64,000 nucleotides of DNA from Choanephora cucurbitarum (Eukaryota > Mucoromycota > Mucoromycetes > Mucorales > Choanephoraceae). A program made the position numbers and the translations under genes. Each line of letters begins with the position of its first letter. The stretch's first letter is position 1. The notes beneath the pieces are model-generated. The model did not search any database. It was not told the DNA's origin and saw only the letters and a list, made by a program, of their open reading frames with translations. Shown in pieces: positions 9,978-22,459 of this stretch. Location of the stretch: contig JAIWNI010000105.1 in the NCBI GenBank assembly GCA_025331435.1, positions 1 to 64,000 on the forward strand. Reading direction: 5' to 3'.

Positions 9978-12963
9978 TTACAGGAAGGGATTTGCAGCTA
10001 ATACACGAATTAAAGGTGGATTACGAGCAGGATCTGCAGTAATTACCACCTGGATGGGATGGAATGGGCGAATCAATTGTCTTGACTGCTGAGGGAAAAT
10101 GCAGACAACACGCTGCTTGGATTTGCTTATAGCAACAGAACTTTCTGAATAGGAGTAACCTGACTCGACCTCTTGATTAATTGTTGCTTTTCCCTGAATC
10201 CATTCCAATTCAAGTTGATCTATTGAAAATCGCTCTTTAACTAAGGGTAAATTGATTGTGTAGATCCTTCGCTCCACTCCAAATTTAGGCACAATCACAT
10301 CAAACGCGCCTTCCTGAACTCCAACTACAACAGCCTGCTCCAGACGGTGGGTTACTTGTCTTGTGTTGTCTGAGAGAAGCAAGCAGGAAAACAGATGCTG
10401 TGTTTGTAGATGCGCGTGCTCTACAGCTCGCATTTTGACGTTCAGTTGTTGAACTGTCTTTTGAATTGTCTCAAAATCCATGAAATAGGAGAAGTCGTGA
10501 TGATGATCTAAAGCGGCCTCAAGCTGACGGTGTACTATCGTGTCTGCATAGCGTTTGGTAGGACAAGTGAAATGAGTATACAAAGGGGCGTTCATGCCAT
10601 AGTGATGGTATCGGCTGATGTCTAAGGCGCCTGTACAGAAATACTTGGGTGCATTCATGGTTTTCATCACTAATGCTGTAATTATGGATTTTGTTGTCAC
10701 GTCTTTAATTGTATCCAAAAATTGCTGTAATGCATCGGGAGTTTCGGGTTGGACAGCATAACCTAACCTGCCAAGGTAGTCTACTAGCTTATTCAGTTTA
10801 TGCTCGTTAGGGGCTGATTGAGATTGCAATAAAGCATGATCAGGAAAATGCTGACAAATCTTTTGTGCGATTTGCTTATTTGCTAGTGTTTGAAACTCTT
10901 CTAGTACAAGATCTGAACATAGTTTGAGATTTTCAGTTATCAATTGCTGGGGCAATTCAGTTTGATCGTCCAAAATGAAAGCCATCTGAGGTGGCTGGGA
11001 TAGCAATGCTTGTCGGCGTTGACGTAGAGACTGTGCTATATCAAGCATGCTTTGCATCAAGCTATCCTCTTCTGCGTTTTGAATCATAGTATTCAAGGCA
11101 GGCAAAGTCATGACATCTTCAGAACATATCACTGATTTGCCATACCATGTGTGGCTAATTTCTCCTGCTCGATTGATTGTCCAAACAACTGAAAACGTCA
11201 AACGAGTTTGGCCTTTTACAAGGTCAGTGCATTCAGTACGAAGAACGTCTGGCCATAAGGGTGTTTTTTCCAGAATAGTATGGTATACATCCATTCCCCT
11301 TAATTTAGCTTCTTTATCCAGCACAGAGCCTGGTTCAACAAATGCAGTTAAATCAGTCACATGCAAGCCTATTTCAAACAGGTCTTCCTCTGACCGAACT
11401 ATAGACAGAGCGTTGTCCAAAAAGCCCTCTTGATCCTCAATCGTAATACACGAAACGGACCGGAAATCACGCCTTGCGTTTGTTTCGATTTCTTTCTCTA
11501 TCTTATCTTGCTTTAACAGATGGGTTGGTACTTTTCTGCTAATTGATTCAGGAAAAGGTGCACAAGCAAGATTGTTGTCAGCCAAAATGGATTTAAGTTG
11601 AACTCGAACATCTTTCACACTGCCCAATTCGTTTTCCAACACACCAAAGGGGTGAAGCGAAGTAATTGGCCATCGTTTGACAGAGCCCTACCATACAATT
11701 ATAAGTAACCTATAGGTTGGATGAAAAAAAGCCTTATTTTACCAAAAATAATCGACTATCAAATGATTCACTATTCTCTATGAATCCTGGCGGAGCTTGT
11801 TCAACAGGAATGGCAATCAATGGTACTCGCTTGTCCGTTGGTTTGAACCAGATGATGCGAGGTAGGTTCTGCTGCTCATCTATAAATGAGGAACGCTTGG
11901 TGTTGGGTCGTGTCAATCCAAGTGTTCCTGAAAATGATTGTTTCTGCATACGATCTAGGATTGCCACTACTACACCACAGTAACGAGGGGTGAATTGATC
12001 TACATCTTGCTCTCCACCAAAAATAATCTCTTTTTCGTCTTCTTCATCAGGTTTTCGAATGACTGGATAACCGTTGTTTCTTGCCAATTTAGCTTCTTCC
12101 TTTTCATGTTTCTCTGTCATTATTCTTTCTACTTCTATCAACTTGACAGCTACATGATCGCCTTCCAGAGCTCGATTGCGATCCCGAGAACCACAAATAT
12201 AGATATCGGCATTTAGACTATCACAAAAGACATACGCATCTGAACGATTGCGTTTGTTAACACGAAGTGTACCACTGACTAGCGTATTTGACTTCAATTG
12301 TGGTACCACAGTAGAAAAAGGGAAATGAGAAATAAACAAGGGTTTGCGCTGACCACCATCTAACATGCTACTGCTGGTAGACAGTCGGTTCATGGTACCG
12401 ATGATTGACTTGGGCCTCTGTGTACGCCATTCTCCTTGATTAGTATCAATTGCTTTTACGAGTGAGAGGTGACGGTGTCGAACATTTAGATCGACCTTTG
12501 TGCGCGAAAAAGTCTCCTGAGACTGAAATGTCTGACCGTTAGGTGCTGATAAACGACGGTTTTGTTTGTCTGTCGAGTCAAATAGATGAAGCTGCGGATG
12601 GCATCCATTTAGTTTGGCTTCAGCCTCAGCTAGTGCATCTTCCCTAGACTGATGAGATGGCTCTTCGCCTTTACATATAGGAGTGAATTGATGTTGCTTT
12701 TTGATATCTTGCTGACTTTCTTCATTGACAGTATGAAGTCCACTCATTCGATTGATCTGCTTTGAGAAAACTCGGGATCTTGTTTCTGTTGATTTACGCT
12801 TATCAGTCCAACTATTTCTTTTCAAATAGAAGGTCTATGGTAGCAGTGTTAATCATTTCTTTATTCAACAGCAGTAACACTAATTTCTTACCTCTGGTGT
12901 ATCGAACAATCCGCGTGTAGATTCAGGTGCAGTTTGTCCATTTAGATCAAGATAATTTTCCAT
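9978..12963 (-). CDS. SSD1: Ssd1-like RNase II/Dis3L2-family RNA-binding protein, probable pseudonuclease
   Basis: Three exons on the minus strand (12963-12892, 12834-11743, 11687-9978) give about 957 aa. After a Ser/Arg/Gln-rich N terminus come two cold-shock-like domains (around GTLRVNKRNRSDAYVF and YCGVVVAILDRM), the Ssd1-typical segment KPTDKRVPLIAIPVEQAPP, then KRWPITSLHPFG, the RNB domain and a C-terminal S1-like region. In active RNB enzymes the metal-binding motif is IDPxxxxDxDDA. Here the matching stretch is TIEDQEGFLDNALS (about 468-481): the first Asp is Glu, the second is lost with a one-residue deletion, and the last is Asn. Yeast Ssd1 is a known inactive member that binds mRNAs for cell-wall proteins, so a similar role is likely. 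Calling it Ssd1 rather than a diverged Dis3L2 is inference. Confidence 0.9.
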
Positions 12964-13299
12964 TTTTTTTTCTTTATTATTGTTACTTAAGGAACGAAAG
13001 GAGGATCACTCTACAAACACTAATTGTATTGAGAAAAGAAAAAAAGAGAGAGAGAGAGAGAAAGGGTAAAAGCGAATGAATGTAGTTAAAGAGAAATGTA
13101 AGAGAGAGAAAGGGAGAAAAGGAGAAAAAAAAGAAAATAAGAAAAAGGCGGGTGGAAACTTGTCGAGGAGCATAAAGGGTGGCAGATGTATTACGTTTTC
13201 ACAATAAAGGGGAAAGGAAGGAGAAAGAAGCATCTTTTTTCTCTTAAAAAAATTCTGATACACATAAACAAACAAGTAGAAGCAAGCCAAAACAAATAA
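12964..13299. other. Promoter region of the Ssd1-like gene
   Basis: A 336-bp gap between two minus-strand genes, holding the ADAT1 3' end and the Ssd1-like 5' flank. It is purine-rich on the plus strand, with a GA microsatellite at 13045-13061, so the transcribed strand has a CT-rich leader. Confidence 0.5.
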
Positions 13300-15005
13300 C
13301 TATAGAGTGGTAAAATCTTCATATTCAGCTGGTGTTTGAACCCAATTGTGAAAGTGCTGATCCAGTAAGCAGATTTTGGCTTTTTGGTATGTGGCAGCCT
13401 GCTCCTTTGATTCCAGGTAAGTGTTGGTTTTGTTGTTGGTAATCTCCTGCCACTTTTTGAATAGACTCTTTTTACAGATAGAAGATCTTGTTTTTTCATT
13501 AACTGGTTTGTTTTTGGGTGCACCTTGCTTGAGTCCATTAACTAAAACTTCAGCCTTAGACATACCAATTACATAAGAAATGGAAGTGGCGCATGATACT
13601 ATAGCCTTATATCTGTTTAAAGATTCCAGATATGATTTTGATGATTCAAATGAGATATGAGTAGATGTGATTTTAGGTTGATTCAATCTGTATGGTGATG
13701 GTAAATCTATAAAGGGGTGAAGGGAGAAAATCTCTTTAGGATAAAAGAAAGTTTTTTTTTGGGGTCTTCTCTCTCTCTTTTACCTAGAATAGGTTGAATT
13801 CTTCCATACAGCGCTCTTTCTAATGCAGAATGATCAAACATGTCCCCAATAACGATAGAACTCAAATAAATAGGACTGTACAGAGAAGAAAGGAGGGCAG
13901 ATTGTAAGCCTAATACATTCCATCTTGCCAACTTATCACTTTCACAATAAATAAATTAGAATTTGCACTGTCTATAAAAAAAAATATATGTTACCTGCAT
14001 GACATACAAAGCGAAGGCTCGGAATCAAGGCGGCCTGAATTATAAAAATATCAGAGGTATGAATAAGGATGGTAATTATGAAATGAGACATTTCTACCTG
14101 GTTTGGTTCGCAAAATCCCAAGTTGGTCAAACCCAAACCGACCTCGTTGAACATTCGTATCATGCGTCATTTTTTGTTTCTTTTTGTTTGCATAGACATG
14201 CTCTTCCAAGAATGAATTCATTACTGTTCGCTTTCTTTTCTTGCCTGATTCAAACACTTCAAGAGATGCCGGAGTTTGTATGTCAGCTAATGCAGACATA
14301 GAAGCATCACCGCCTTTATAAACAAAAGGGGTTTAGTTGTCGTATTATTATTATATGACTCTCTTACAAGGTGACTGACTAATATACATATGAAACGAAT
14401 AGTCAGCATGCTGCTTCCACACTTGGCTTTGTGAATCAAAAACAAAAGGTCCTTCTTGGTCTTCTTTTTTCTGGTTTGTTAAAGCCTGATCTAGTAAATA
14501 CCTTATTCCTGTGAATGCTCAGTCAACACTATGATTTTTGGGTAGTTACTTTATAAAGCCTCTACGAGCAATAATTTCTGCATGGCTATCGTTTAATACA
14601 TCGCCCGTTTTGCAAAGTTTGCTGAATGGTAAGCATTTGAGCCCTGTTCTGCATATATTAAAAAAAGTTACTTTTTTGTGCGACCCTCTCTTGTACCCCC
14701 CTTCTTTTTTGTCCCCTTCCGATATGTTGACTTACCCTATAGAAATAACTTGAGCTGTAAAATCATCCTTATTTTCTGTATAAGGGAGAAAAAGGAAATG
14801 GAGTGTCAAAACAATAAGGCAACAAACAATCGCCAAGCAATCTTTTTTTTATCTTACTAAAATGAACCATCACAATGGAAGCCAGAACGGTCCATTCTGC
14901 TTTTGTATCATGTAAAAGTGGTTTTCCTTGTTTTCCTAGCTCTTTGTACTTCTTTAGTGAGATCTCGACGATCTTGTTTTCGAGATCAGGTATAGTGTGC
15001 CACAT
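13300..15005 (-). CDS. ADAT1: tRNA-specific adenosine deaminase 1 (Tad1/ADAT1)
   Basis: Deaminates adenosine 37 to inosine in tRNA-Ala. Eight minus-strand exons join in frame: 15005-14858, 14775-14736, 14648-14550, 14501-14368, 14313-14098, 14034-13995, 13938-13784 and 13706-13300, giving about 412 aa, close to the family's usual 400-500. All catalytic elements are seen: NDSHAE (zinc-binding His85 and proton-shuttling Glu87), SPCGDAS (Cys141) and [16 protein letters not shown] MSCS (Cys225). The specific C-terminal signatures are [17 protein letters not shown] and [11 protein letters not shown], and near the end [16 protein letters not shown]. Several of these are rebuilt only by splicing, which supports the exon map. 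It shares a 270-bp divergent promoter with the cyclin gene. Confidence 0.93.
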
Positions 15006-15275
15006 ATGAACAATTGAAAGAAAACAAAAAAAAAGCGCGCCAAAAATTGTTGTGATCGAGGAATTCAAAGGGGTAGAGATAGAAAAAAAGATAAAAGAGA
15101 GAGGGAGGGGGGGGGGCGAAGGGTAATCAAGGTATTAAAATTTGGGGGGAGAAGGAGGGAATGATAAATTCGGAACTTTTTTTGGATTTCTAGGCAACAA
15201 TAAAAAAGAAAAGAAACTTGCATCAGACTAGCTCTCTTCTTCTTTTTCATTTCTCTTAATTTTTATCTTATTGCT
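15006..15275. promoter_or_regulatory. Shared divergent promoter of ADAT1 (-) and cyclin (+)
   Basis: The two start codons are 270 bp apart and face away from each other. The region has a run of G's near 15108-15116 and purine-rich tracts. No specific factor site is recognised. Confidence 0.5.
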
Positions 15276-16098
15276 ATGGCAATGCTATCTATCCTATCTC
15301 TTACTACAACACAACTGTCAGAATTTGTAGCTAATATTGTACCAAAAATTTGGACAGGAACTCTCTTCTCAACCAATCAACGATTGAATTCCTTTCAGCA
15401 TTTCTGCCAGAATATATTGAAGGCAACTCAGATCAACCATTCATGTGTCTTAGTAGCCCTTTACTATATCTATCGCTTACGCTTTGCCTATCCATCTATC
15501 AGAGGATCAATGGGGTCAGAAGTCAGGCTATTCACAACAGCCCTTATTTTAGCCAACAAGTTTCTTGACGATAACACATTTACTAGCAAGGTAAAATGAA
15601 CGACCTGTGTATGCCTGACACATATGCTGACATACCTATTTACAGACTTGGTCCGAAGTATCATGTGTTCCTTTGCGTGAACTGAATATTATGGAAATGG
15701 AATTTTTGTCTGCACTACAATACAGAACCTGCATTCACCAAACCCAATTCTTTGCATGGGCAAATCAATGCCAGTATTGGCTAACTCAACTACGCAAGCA
15801 GCCATCGAGACTTCCATCTGCAAAGCGTTCATGCGAGCATATTGTTGGAGTAGACACAAAAAAGAAGATGTCTTCCATTCGACATCCTCATCCATATAAG
15901 CGCCTATCTTTACCAATTCAGTTAGTAGTACGAGAGCCTATGCTCAGTTGGTCATCTTCCACATATTACCAAAATCAACTTTATTATCCTCACTATTCAC
16001 ATCGCTACCATTTTCATCCTGCAAATGCTGCTTCTGCTGTTGCTACTGCTGCAGCAGTTACAGCTATGAATTTAGATTATTCAAATTTTTATACGTAA
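15276..16098 (+). CDS. Pho80/Pcl-type cyclin
   Basis: Likely regulatory partner of a Pho85-like cyclin-dependent kinase. Two exons, 15276-15590 and 15646-16098, encode about 255 aa. The cyclin box fills the first half: around SCVLVALYYIYRL, then FTTALILANKFLDDNTFTSK at the end of exon 1 and TWSEVSCVPLRELNIMEMEF at the start of exon 2, which is the hallmark of the Pcl/Pho80 fold (LANKFLDD and NxxEMEFL). The C terminus is rich in Tyr, His and Ala with no domain seen. The ATG at 15282 is an alternative start two codons later. Which Pcl class it belongs to cannot be told. Confidence 0.87.
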
Positions 16099-19000
16099 AT
16101 ATTAATATAGACATTTATACCCTTTTGTACATATCACTTTCTCCTCTTCCTCATCGTATTGCACATATACCTAAATCCACATGCACACAATACACATACG
16201 CCATTGCATACACACACAAATACATCATAGTGAACAGAGGTCAATAACAACAATAAAGAGGCTTCTCCCTCCATTTAGAGTTAGCAAGATTTTTCTTAGA
16301 CTATAATAAACAGGTTTTTCTTTGTTGTATTCATAAAGATTCAATACTGTAGGGTTTGAGTGTAATCTGATTTCTGTAATTAGCTCTCTACTTGACTTTA
16401 TAGTGTGTTCAAAAAAGTTTGTTTACTGCTCTAATTCATTTAGACAAAAGGTATTTAATTTATCTAAATTTACATTTCTACATTTTTATATTTATCTATT
16501 TGTGCCTTGAAATTTTAAATTCAAATGAAGAATACATTGCCACAACTGCCAGGGACAAGCAAAGAAAGAGGTGTTTATCCGCCAAGATTGCCGAATTCAT
16601 TAGAATGTGAAAGACTACACAGATCGTATAAGGCTTGATATGGTTTGCATAAATCAAAAATGAAATAACAAAAATCCAAAAGAAAAGGAGAAAACACTTT
16701 CCTTTTTAAGAGTATTTGAAGAACAAAAGCTGTGTCTGGCAAATAAATAGACAAGTCTCCTTTTGTTTCTCTTGCAGCTAGTATATGTTTTTTAATTGAA
16801 AATGCTAAAACAGTTTTCCCTTTTAGATCATTGCTGATCTTAGAGAGCTTCTACTGGTGACATTTCGTTAGAGGACTATCTAGTCATTTAATAAATTGGC
16901 TAAGCTTATGCATATTTCAAACAACAGTTATGGTTTTTTTTGTTCATTAGCATCAAATCAACATTAATTGTAAAGGTCGCTTTTGGAACTCTCAAATGAT
17001 AAAATTTTCTATAAACAAACGACAAAAGGAAGGGCACTAACAGACGTACTTGAGTACTTTCCTTTAACACATGCATTCGATGTTCTGTTCTAATTCATAA
17101 TTCAAGGTATCAATCTAAAAAAATAGTGGTATTTCTAGATATGTTGCTCATAAGATATGTTTGACAAGTTTAAAGAATACCTGTTAAGGCATGTTTTGGT
17201 CAACACAATGAAAACATGCTTTTTTTTTTCAAATACTTTATTTATCCCAACTACATCATAGGTCTACGATGCAGAAGAGAAGACCCATGTGATAACTTCT
17301 GACGCTGTCATACTAAATAATATGGTTTACATGCACTTTACAAATCAAGAACCTTCCATCGTACTTGACCCTAAAAAAATTAGCTTCTGCATAATTTAGA
17401 TCGTGAACGATTGGTTTATTATTTATATATCGCCTGTAAGTACTTGCCTCACGCTTGGACAACTTTTGCTTTGCAGCTGTCTTGTTGATTTTTAAATATA
17501 AGTATAGACATTCTCTATTCTAAAGGACCCAGCCATCTTTTTCATAGCAATATTAATTATTAATTGATAAATCAACAAGTTTATTTGCCACTCAGCAAGA
17601 GTGCCAGTTTGTTTGGTTTGCTTGTAAACAAATCTGTGGATTTTGAGCGTTTGTAGTCTATAACACGGCACATGTTTGTAACATAAACAGGAATAGCAAA
17701 TCAACAAACATTTAAGCAGTAAGGCCTTGCATACTTCATACCTTATCATCAAGCTCTTTTCATTGTGGCTATCATAACTAACTCTCACATTCTTATCAAA
17801 CAGACAAACTGAGTAATTTGCACTGTATTGAATTCATGCATACTTGTCTTAGTTTAGTTGTGTTGTCTGATTGAGCGTGTTCTTGCAAGTTCTAGTTTCC
17901 AACATGGGAGATGAATACTGCAATAAGATTTTTGAACACGAGAGTAAAACGTATGTACTTTGTTGTGTAGTCTGTTGATCGCTCTAACGATTGTTTTGCT
18001 AGATTATGCTAAGACAATCAGCACATTGATTTCTCTCCTTAGTATTCAAGTATTATGCAAATGACCCTACGGCCATTAAACAAAGTATATTGATGCAAAC
18101 GAGAATTATCACTCTTGCCGATGGACATCATGACTGACTAGTGTGTTCTTTCTATTTTGCATTGATTAGCAATTGATTTTTTGAGACTATAAACCTAGCA
18201 CCTTCTGTGACCTATGCATTGTTAATATATATGTCTTTTCGAGCAATAGACTATCTAATTGAAGAAGATAGTACAACAATAAAATAAGATGCTGCCATTT
18301 TCCTTCTGGAACAAGAGGTTTGAAGGGCTTTTATGACAATGTATAAAAAAAAAGACATAGGAGAGATGGAGGGGGGGACACCAAGCATATCCTAAAGTCG
18401 TCATATATGCACCTTTTAATTGCATCTGCCTTCCCATCTAATTCTCGAGCTAAACGATTTGCGCGTACAAGTGCATTTCCATGACCTACATGCATCTGCC
18501 TCGAAATCGAATGGTACGGAAAGGTGGTGTTGATCCAAGCATTGAATGTAACCGAGTCAATTATTATTACACCAACATGGACTTATCCGAAGTTTTACAG
18601 ATAGAAAGTCCGCAAGCGGAATAGACGAATTTGCATTGAACGCACACTCTATTTTCTTAAATATTGTATCCTGTCACATTTTCTCATTTGACAGGTTCAA
18701 AGTTATATGAATTCAAGTAAAAGATAAATAGAGTTGCATAGAAAATTCTGATAACTCAGGACGGAGAGAGCAGTGTACGATTTCATGACTGCTCGTGTCT
18801 TTCTGTGCTAATTTGAATAGGTTGACAGTCTCACAATCAATCAAAAAAGAATTGCAGTTAACTCATTATAGTTGGACTGATTATCTTATCTCGCTATTTT
18901 ATAGATGACACTACAAAGAAAACTAAGAGTCTAGCTAAAAAAATACATTAAGCCAACAACGTCTTGTAATAAGTAAGGTACACAAAATAAAGTAACAATC

Positions 19001-19418
19001 GTTATACTAGTATGTTGTCAGGATAGAAGAGGCTTCACTTGAGCCGTCACTTAAAACGAACGTCTTTTTCTTTAAAGAGAAAGTAAAAGTACCAGTTGTT
19101 TGCAATTGTAAAAGAGTAACTGTATGATTAAGCAAAAGGTAACAGTGTCTCTGGTAGTTTCCTCCATTGTGTTTGAGTGAAGTAGTTATTCTTGTTCTAT
19201 GTGACTCAGGGCAATAAAACGTGATAGCCATTTTAAGCTTGCATATGAATCAAAAAGTATACATGATTGGTTGGTCCTCTTGCGACAGATTTATCAGCCG
19301 ATTCAAATTAAGTGAAAAGAAACCAAATGAAACACCTTTCTTTTTGTAGTCAGTAGGGCTCTGTCTTGACAACATATTACACTTTTTTTATTCAACTTGC
19401 TAGCGCTTCAGATAAGGC

Positions 19419-19649
19419 TTAGTCTATAGAATTGTTGAAATATGAACTAAAACATAGACTAATTAGGAAGTTTCGGATTATTTTGCTCAAATAACCTCTA
19501 ATGCCAACTTGTACTTTTTCAATTGTTTGTACATCAATCAGGAAATTGTGTCCTCTGTAGACAAGTGAGACATCTAAACAGGCAGCCAGGAACGTGTTGT
19601 TCCTTAGCACTGAAACTGTGCCTAAAACAACTTCTTTGGTCTCTTGTAC
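19419..19649 (-). pseudogene. Exon-like protein fragment, unrecognised
   Basis: On the minus strand a T-rich 3' splice site (TTTCTCAG) is followed by 77 open codons with ordinary amino-acid composition, including LRNNTFLAACLDVSLVYRG and QVGIRGYLSKIIRNF. I could not find matching upstream or downstream exons. It may be a relic of a mobile element or a lost gene; chance is possible. Confidence 0.22.
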
Positions 19650-20966
19650 CTGAGAAATGCATGATGCAACTTTTGTTTTATCTACCGAGTTAAATTGTGT
19701 TTTTTCGAAAACTGCTTCGCCTGCCTTTCCTTATCAATCAGCATGTTTGAACTTTGTTGGTTGTATTACAAACAAATCAAGTTGCCTTACCCGAGTCCCT
19801 TACAACTCATACCAAAATAACTATTTTGGTGCCTTTTTTTGGTAAAACTATCTGTATATGAAGATGTGCGCCTTGTTGATATTAGGTTTATTTCAAAAGA
19901 TATGGATTATCTGTTTCTCTTAAGATCAAGTTTTTCTTTTTTCTTCTTACTGAAACAAGCATGCTTTACATGCCAAACAATTGTGTGAAGAACAAAGATT
20001 ATCTGACTTCCTTCTTATCACAATGTCTATAGTGAACTTGTACCACACATAGTGTACAAACACACAGGCATTCGGCAAACAGATAGTCAAGTTAGTTGAT
20101 TAGTCCTGTTCTTTAGAATATCAGTATAGCTTTCAAAAACGTAGAAGCAAAAAGACTGGCAACACGGCAGGCAAGGAAGTTTTTGATGTTTCAGAACATT
20201 TGTATGAGCTTTAAGCCAACTCCCTTTATCTTACCATGAACTTAAAATTTGCCTCAATTGAAGTTAGTAACACTTCTTTAACATAACATGCTTGGCTTCA
20301 AGAAATATACAAATGTGAGTTTTACGTAACTCTTACTTTTTTCAGTTCATTTTTGCCTTGTTCTGTCAATTCTCTCCTTCTAACGCATTTTTCCCATTAA
20401 GGAACAAAAAAAAAAAGAAACGGCTTAGTCACCAATACTTTTTCTTTTTTTAAACAATTCCGGGCGGGTAAAGAAAATAAACTGTAGGTATCTTTGAACT
20501 TTTTATCCATTTTTAATTTTATTTTTAGCCTGCGCAGGTAGCCTTGTATTCTCTTGTTTCTATTAATACCCCATTGTTTGTAAGTACTGTCATCCCGGGT
20601 AATAAGAACTAAATGTTTCACAAGCAAGCCGAGCCTCAAGGTTTGTCACAACTTTTTGCTCAACAGACTAGCAGATCATGTTAGAGAGAGAGAGAGGAAA
20701 AAAGGTCAAGAGAATCAAAAGAAAGATGAGCTGCCTACATTCAAAAGATATGCACGTCTATATGTTTTGTATTACTGCATGTATTTTTCAGGGCAACATC
20801 AACAGCAGAATGATGTACTACTTGCAGAATGCTAGTTTGATCAAATGGTTCGCTTAAATTATTTTTGTAGTAAAAGGGGGGAGGGAAAGAATCAAGTGTA
20901 CAACAATAGATTAACTCAGCAGAAATAATAATAACAAGAGTGATTGGGGGTACCGAAAAAAAAACT

Positions 20967-20976
20967 TATATATAAA
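20967..20976 (+). promoter_or_regulatory. TATA box of the chitin deacetylase gene
   Basis: TATATATAAA 68-77 bp before the ATG, followed by CT-rich sequence. It is the best TATA box in the window and fits a strongly expressed, regulated gene. Confidence 0.5.
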
Positions 20977-21043
20977 GTACTTTCCCTTCCCTTTTTAACC
21001 CTCTTTTTTTGTTGACATTGTACACATTTCTATCTTCTTTATA

Positions 21044-22459
21044 ATGAAGTTCATCTCAATTGCCGCTGTCTTATCATTGATTTCTGTCATCCAAGCACAG
21101 AACACTACTGCCACAACAAAGGAAACTTATCCTGCTGACGGATCTAAGCCTGTCCCCAAGCCTGAATGGCTCGATTTGATCAAGAATGCCAACATCACCA
21201 ACGCACCAGTCCTGAAGAGTCAAGGTAGTGACGGACCTAGTACCAGTGGTCCTGACAACTACTGTGACTGGGCAAAGTCCGGTTGTGTAGGCACCAGTAT
21301 TGCTGCTTGTCCTAAAGGCATGTGGGGTCTCACTTTCGATGATGGACCCTCTGATGTCTCTCCCGCTCTCTACGATTTCCTCAAGAACACAAACCAAAAG
21401 GCTACTCTCTTCATGATCGGCTCCAATGTCATCAAGTACCCTCAAACAGTCAAGCGTGCTTATGACGAAGGTCATGAAATTGCCATCCATACCTGGACTC
21501 ACAGTTACATGACAACACTTACTAACGAGCAAATTGTTGCTGAACTCAAATGGACTGAATTGGCCATCAAGGAAATCATTGGTGTCTCTCCTCGTCTCTT
21601 CAGACCTGTAAATATTTCTCTCTCCTTCTATTATAATATGTTGTTAACAAGTTTCTTTTTTAAATAGCCTTATGGCGATATTGACAACCGTGTCAGAGAT
21701 ATTGGTACTGCTCTTGGTTTTACTTGTAAGTCTTCCTTGTGTTTTACTATTTGTCGTCATGTTAATCAATCAAAATCTCTTTTCTTTTCTTAGCTGTCAT
21801 CTGGAACCATGATACAAACGATTGGATGGTAAGAAAGCATAAAGAGACTGTATCTAGAGAATATATCATACTCACTGCTGTTCTATTTCAACAGCTTGCA
21901 GAGAACTACCCTGGTTTCAAGGCTAGTTACATCGACGGTAACTTTACTGAATGGATCAATGAAGCAAAGACTGCCTCATCAGGTGGTCTTTCACTCGAAC
22001 ACGATATTTTAAAACCTACAGTTGATGCTGCCATCAAGAACTTACCTAACCTTCAAGTGAGTGCAATTATACACATGAAAGAAAAAAAAAACATAAACTA
22101 AAGCTTTTGTGATTTAATAATAATAGAAAGCCTACAATGTTGTTACAGTTGGCCAATGTGCCGGTGTATCATCTTACAAAGAATCCAATGCCACCACACC
22201 TGTAAATGCCACCGCACCTATAAATGCCACCTCTTCTGCTGTATCTTCTGTTGCTTCCGCATCTTCCGCTGCTCCTGTTTCTTCATCAAGCACTGCTGTT
22301 GTTGCCGCTGTCACATCTGCTGCCCCTTCTAATGCTCAAAACTCCGCCGCTGCTGTTGCTGCTGGAAAATCAAGCATGGCTACATCTATTTCTAGCTCAA
22401 ATGCTTTGTTGACATCTACTATTGCTGCCGCTTTTGGTATTGCATTCTACATGGCTTAA
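21044..22459 (+). CDS. Chitin deacetylase, NodB-type, secreted and probably GPI-anchored
   Basis: Removes acetyl groups from chitin to make chitosan, a major wall polymer of Mucorales. Five exons (21044-21607, 21668-21725, 21794-21828, 21895-22056, 22127-22459) give about 383 aa. A signal peptide (MKFISIAAVLSLISVIQA) is followed by the polysaccharide-deacetylase (CE4) domain with all five motifs: TFDDGP (97-102), HTWTH (149-153), RPPYGD (187-192, restored by splicing intron 1), DTNDW (about 214-218) and LEHD (about 253-256). The C terminus is a Ser/Ala/Thr-rich spacer with NAT and NAS glycosylation-like sites and ends in a short hydrophobic tail (STIAAAFGIAFYMA), as for a GPI signal. Catalytic and metal ligands are intact, so it is expected to be active at the wall. 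Confidence 0.94.

Larger units (their letters stand above)
16099..21043. other. 4.9-kb gene-poor spacer with short protein-like fragments
   Basis: No intact gene was found. On the minus strand there is a 74-codon ORF at 19231-19007 and a 77-codon exon-like frame at 19649-19419. A near-perfect palindrome (9-bp arms, 2-bp centre) lies at 19811-19830, and a GA run at 20683-20696. Many short AT-rich frames elsewhere look like chance. Confidence 0.45.
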
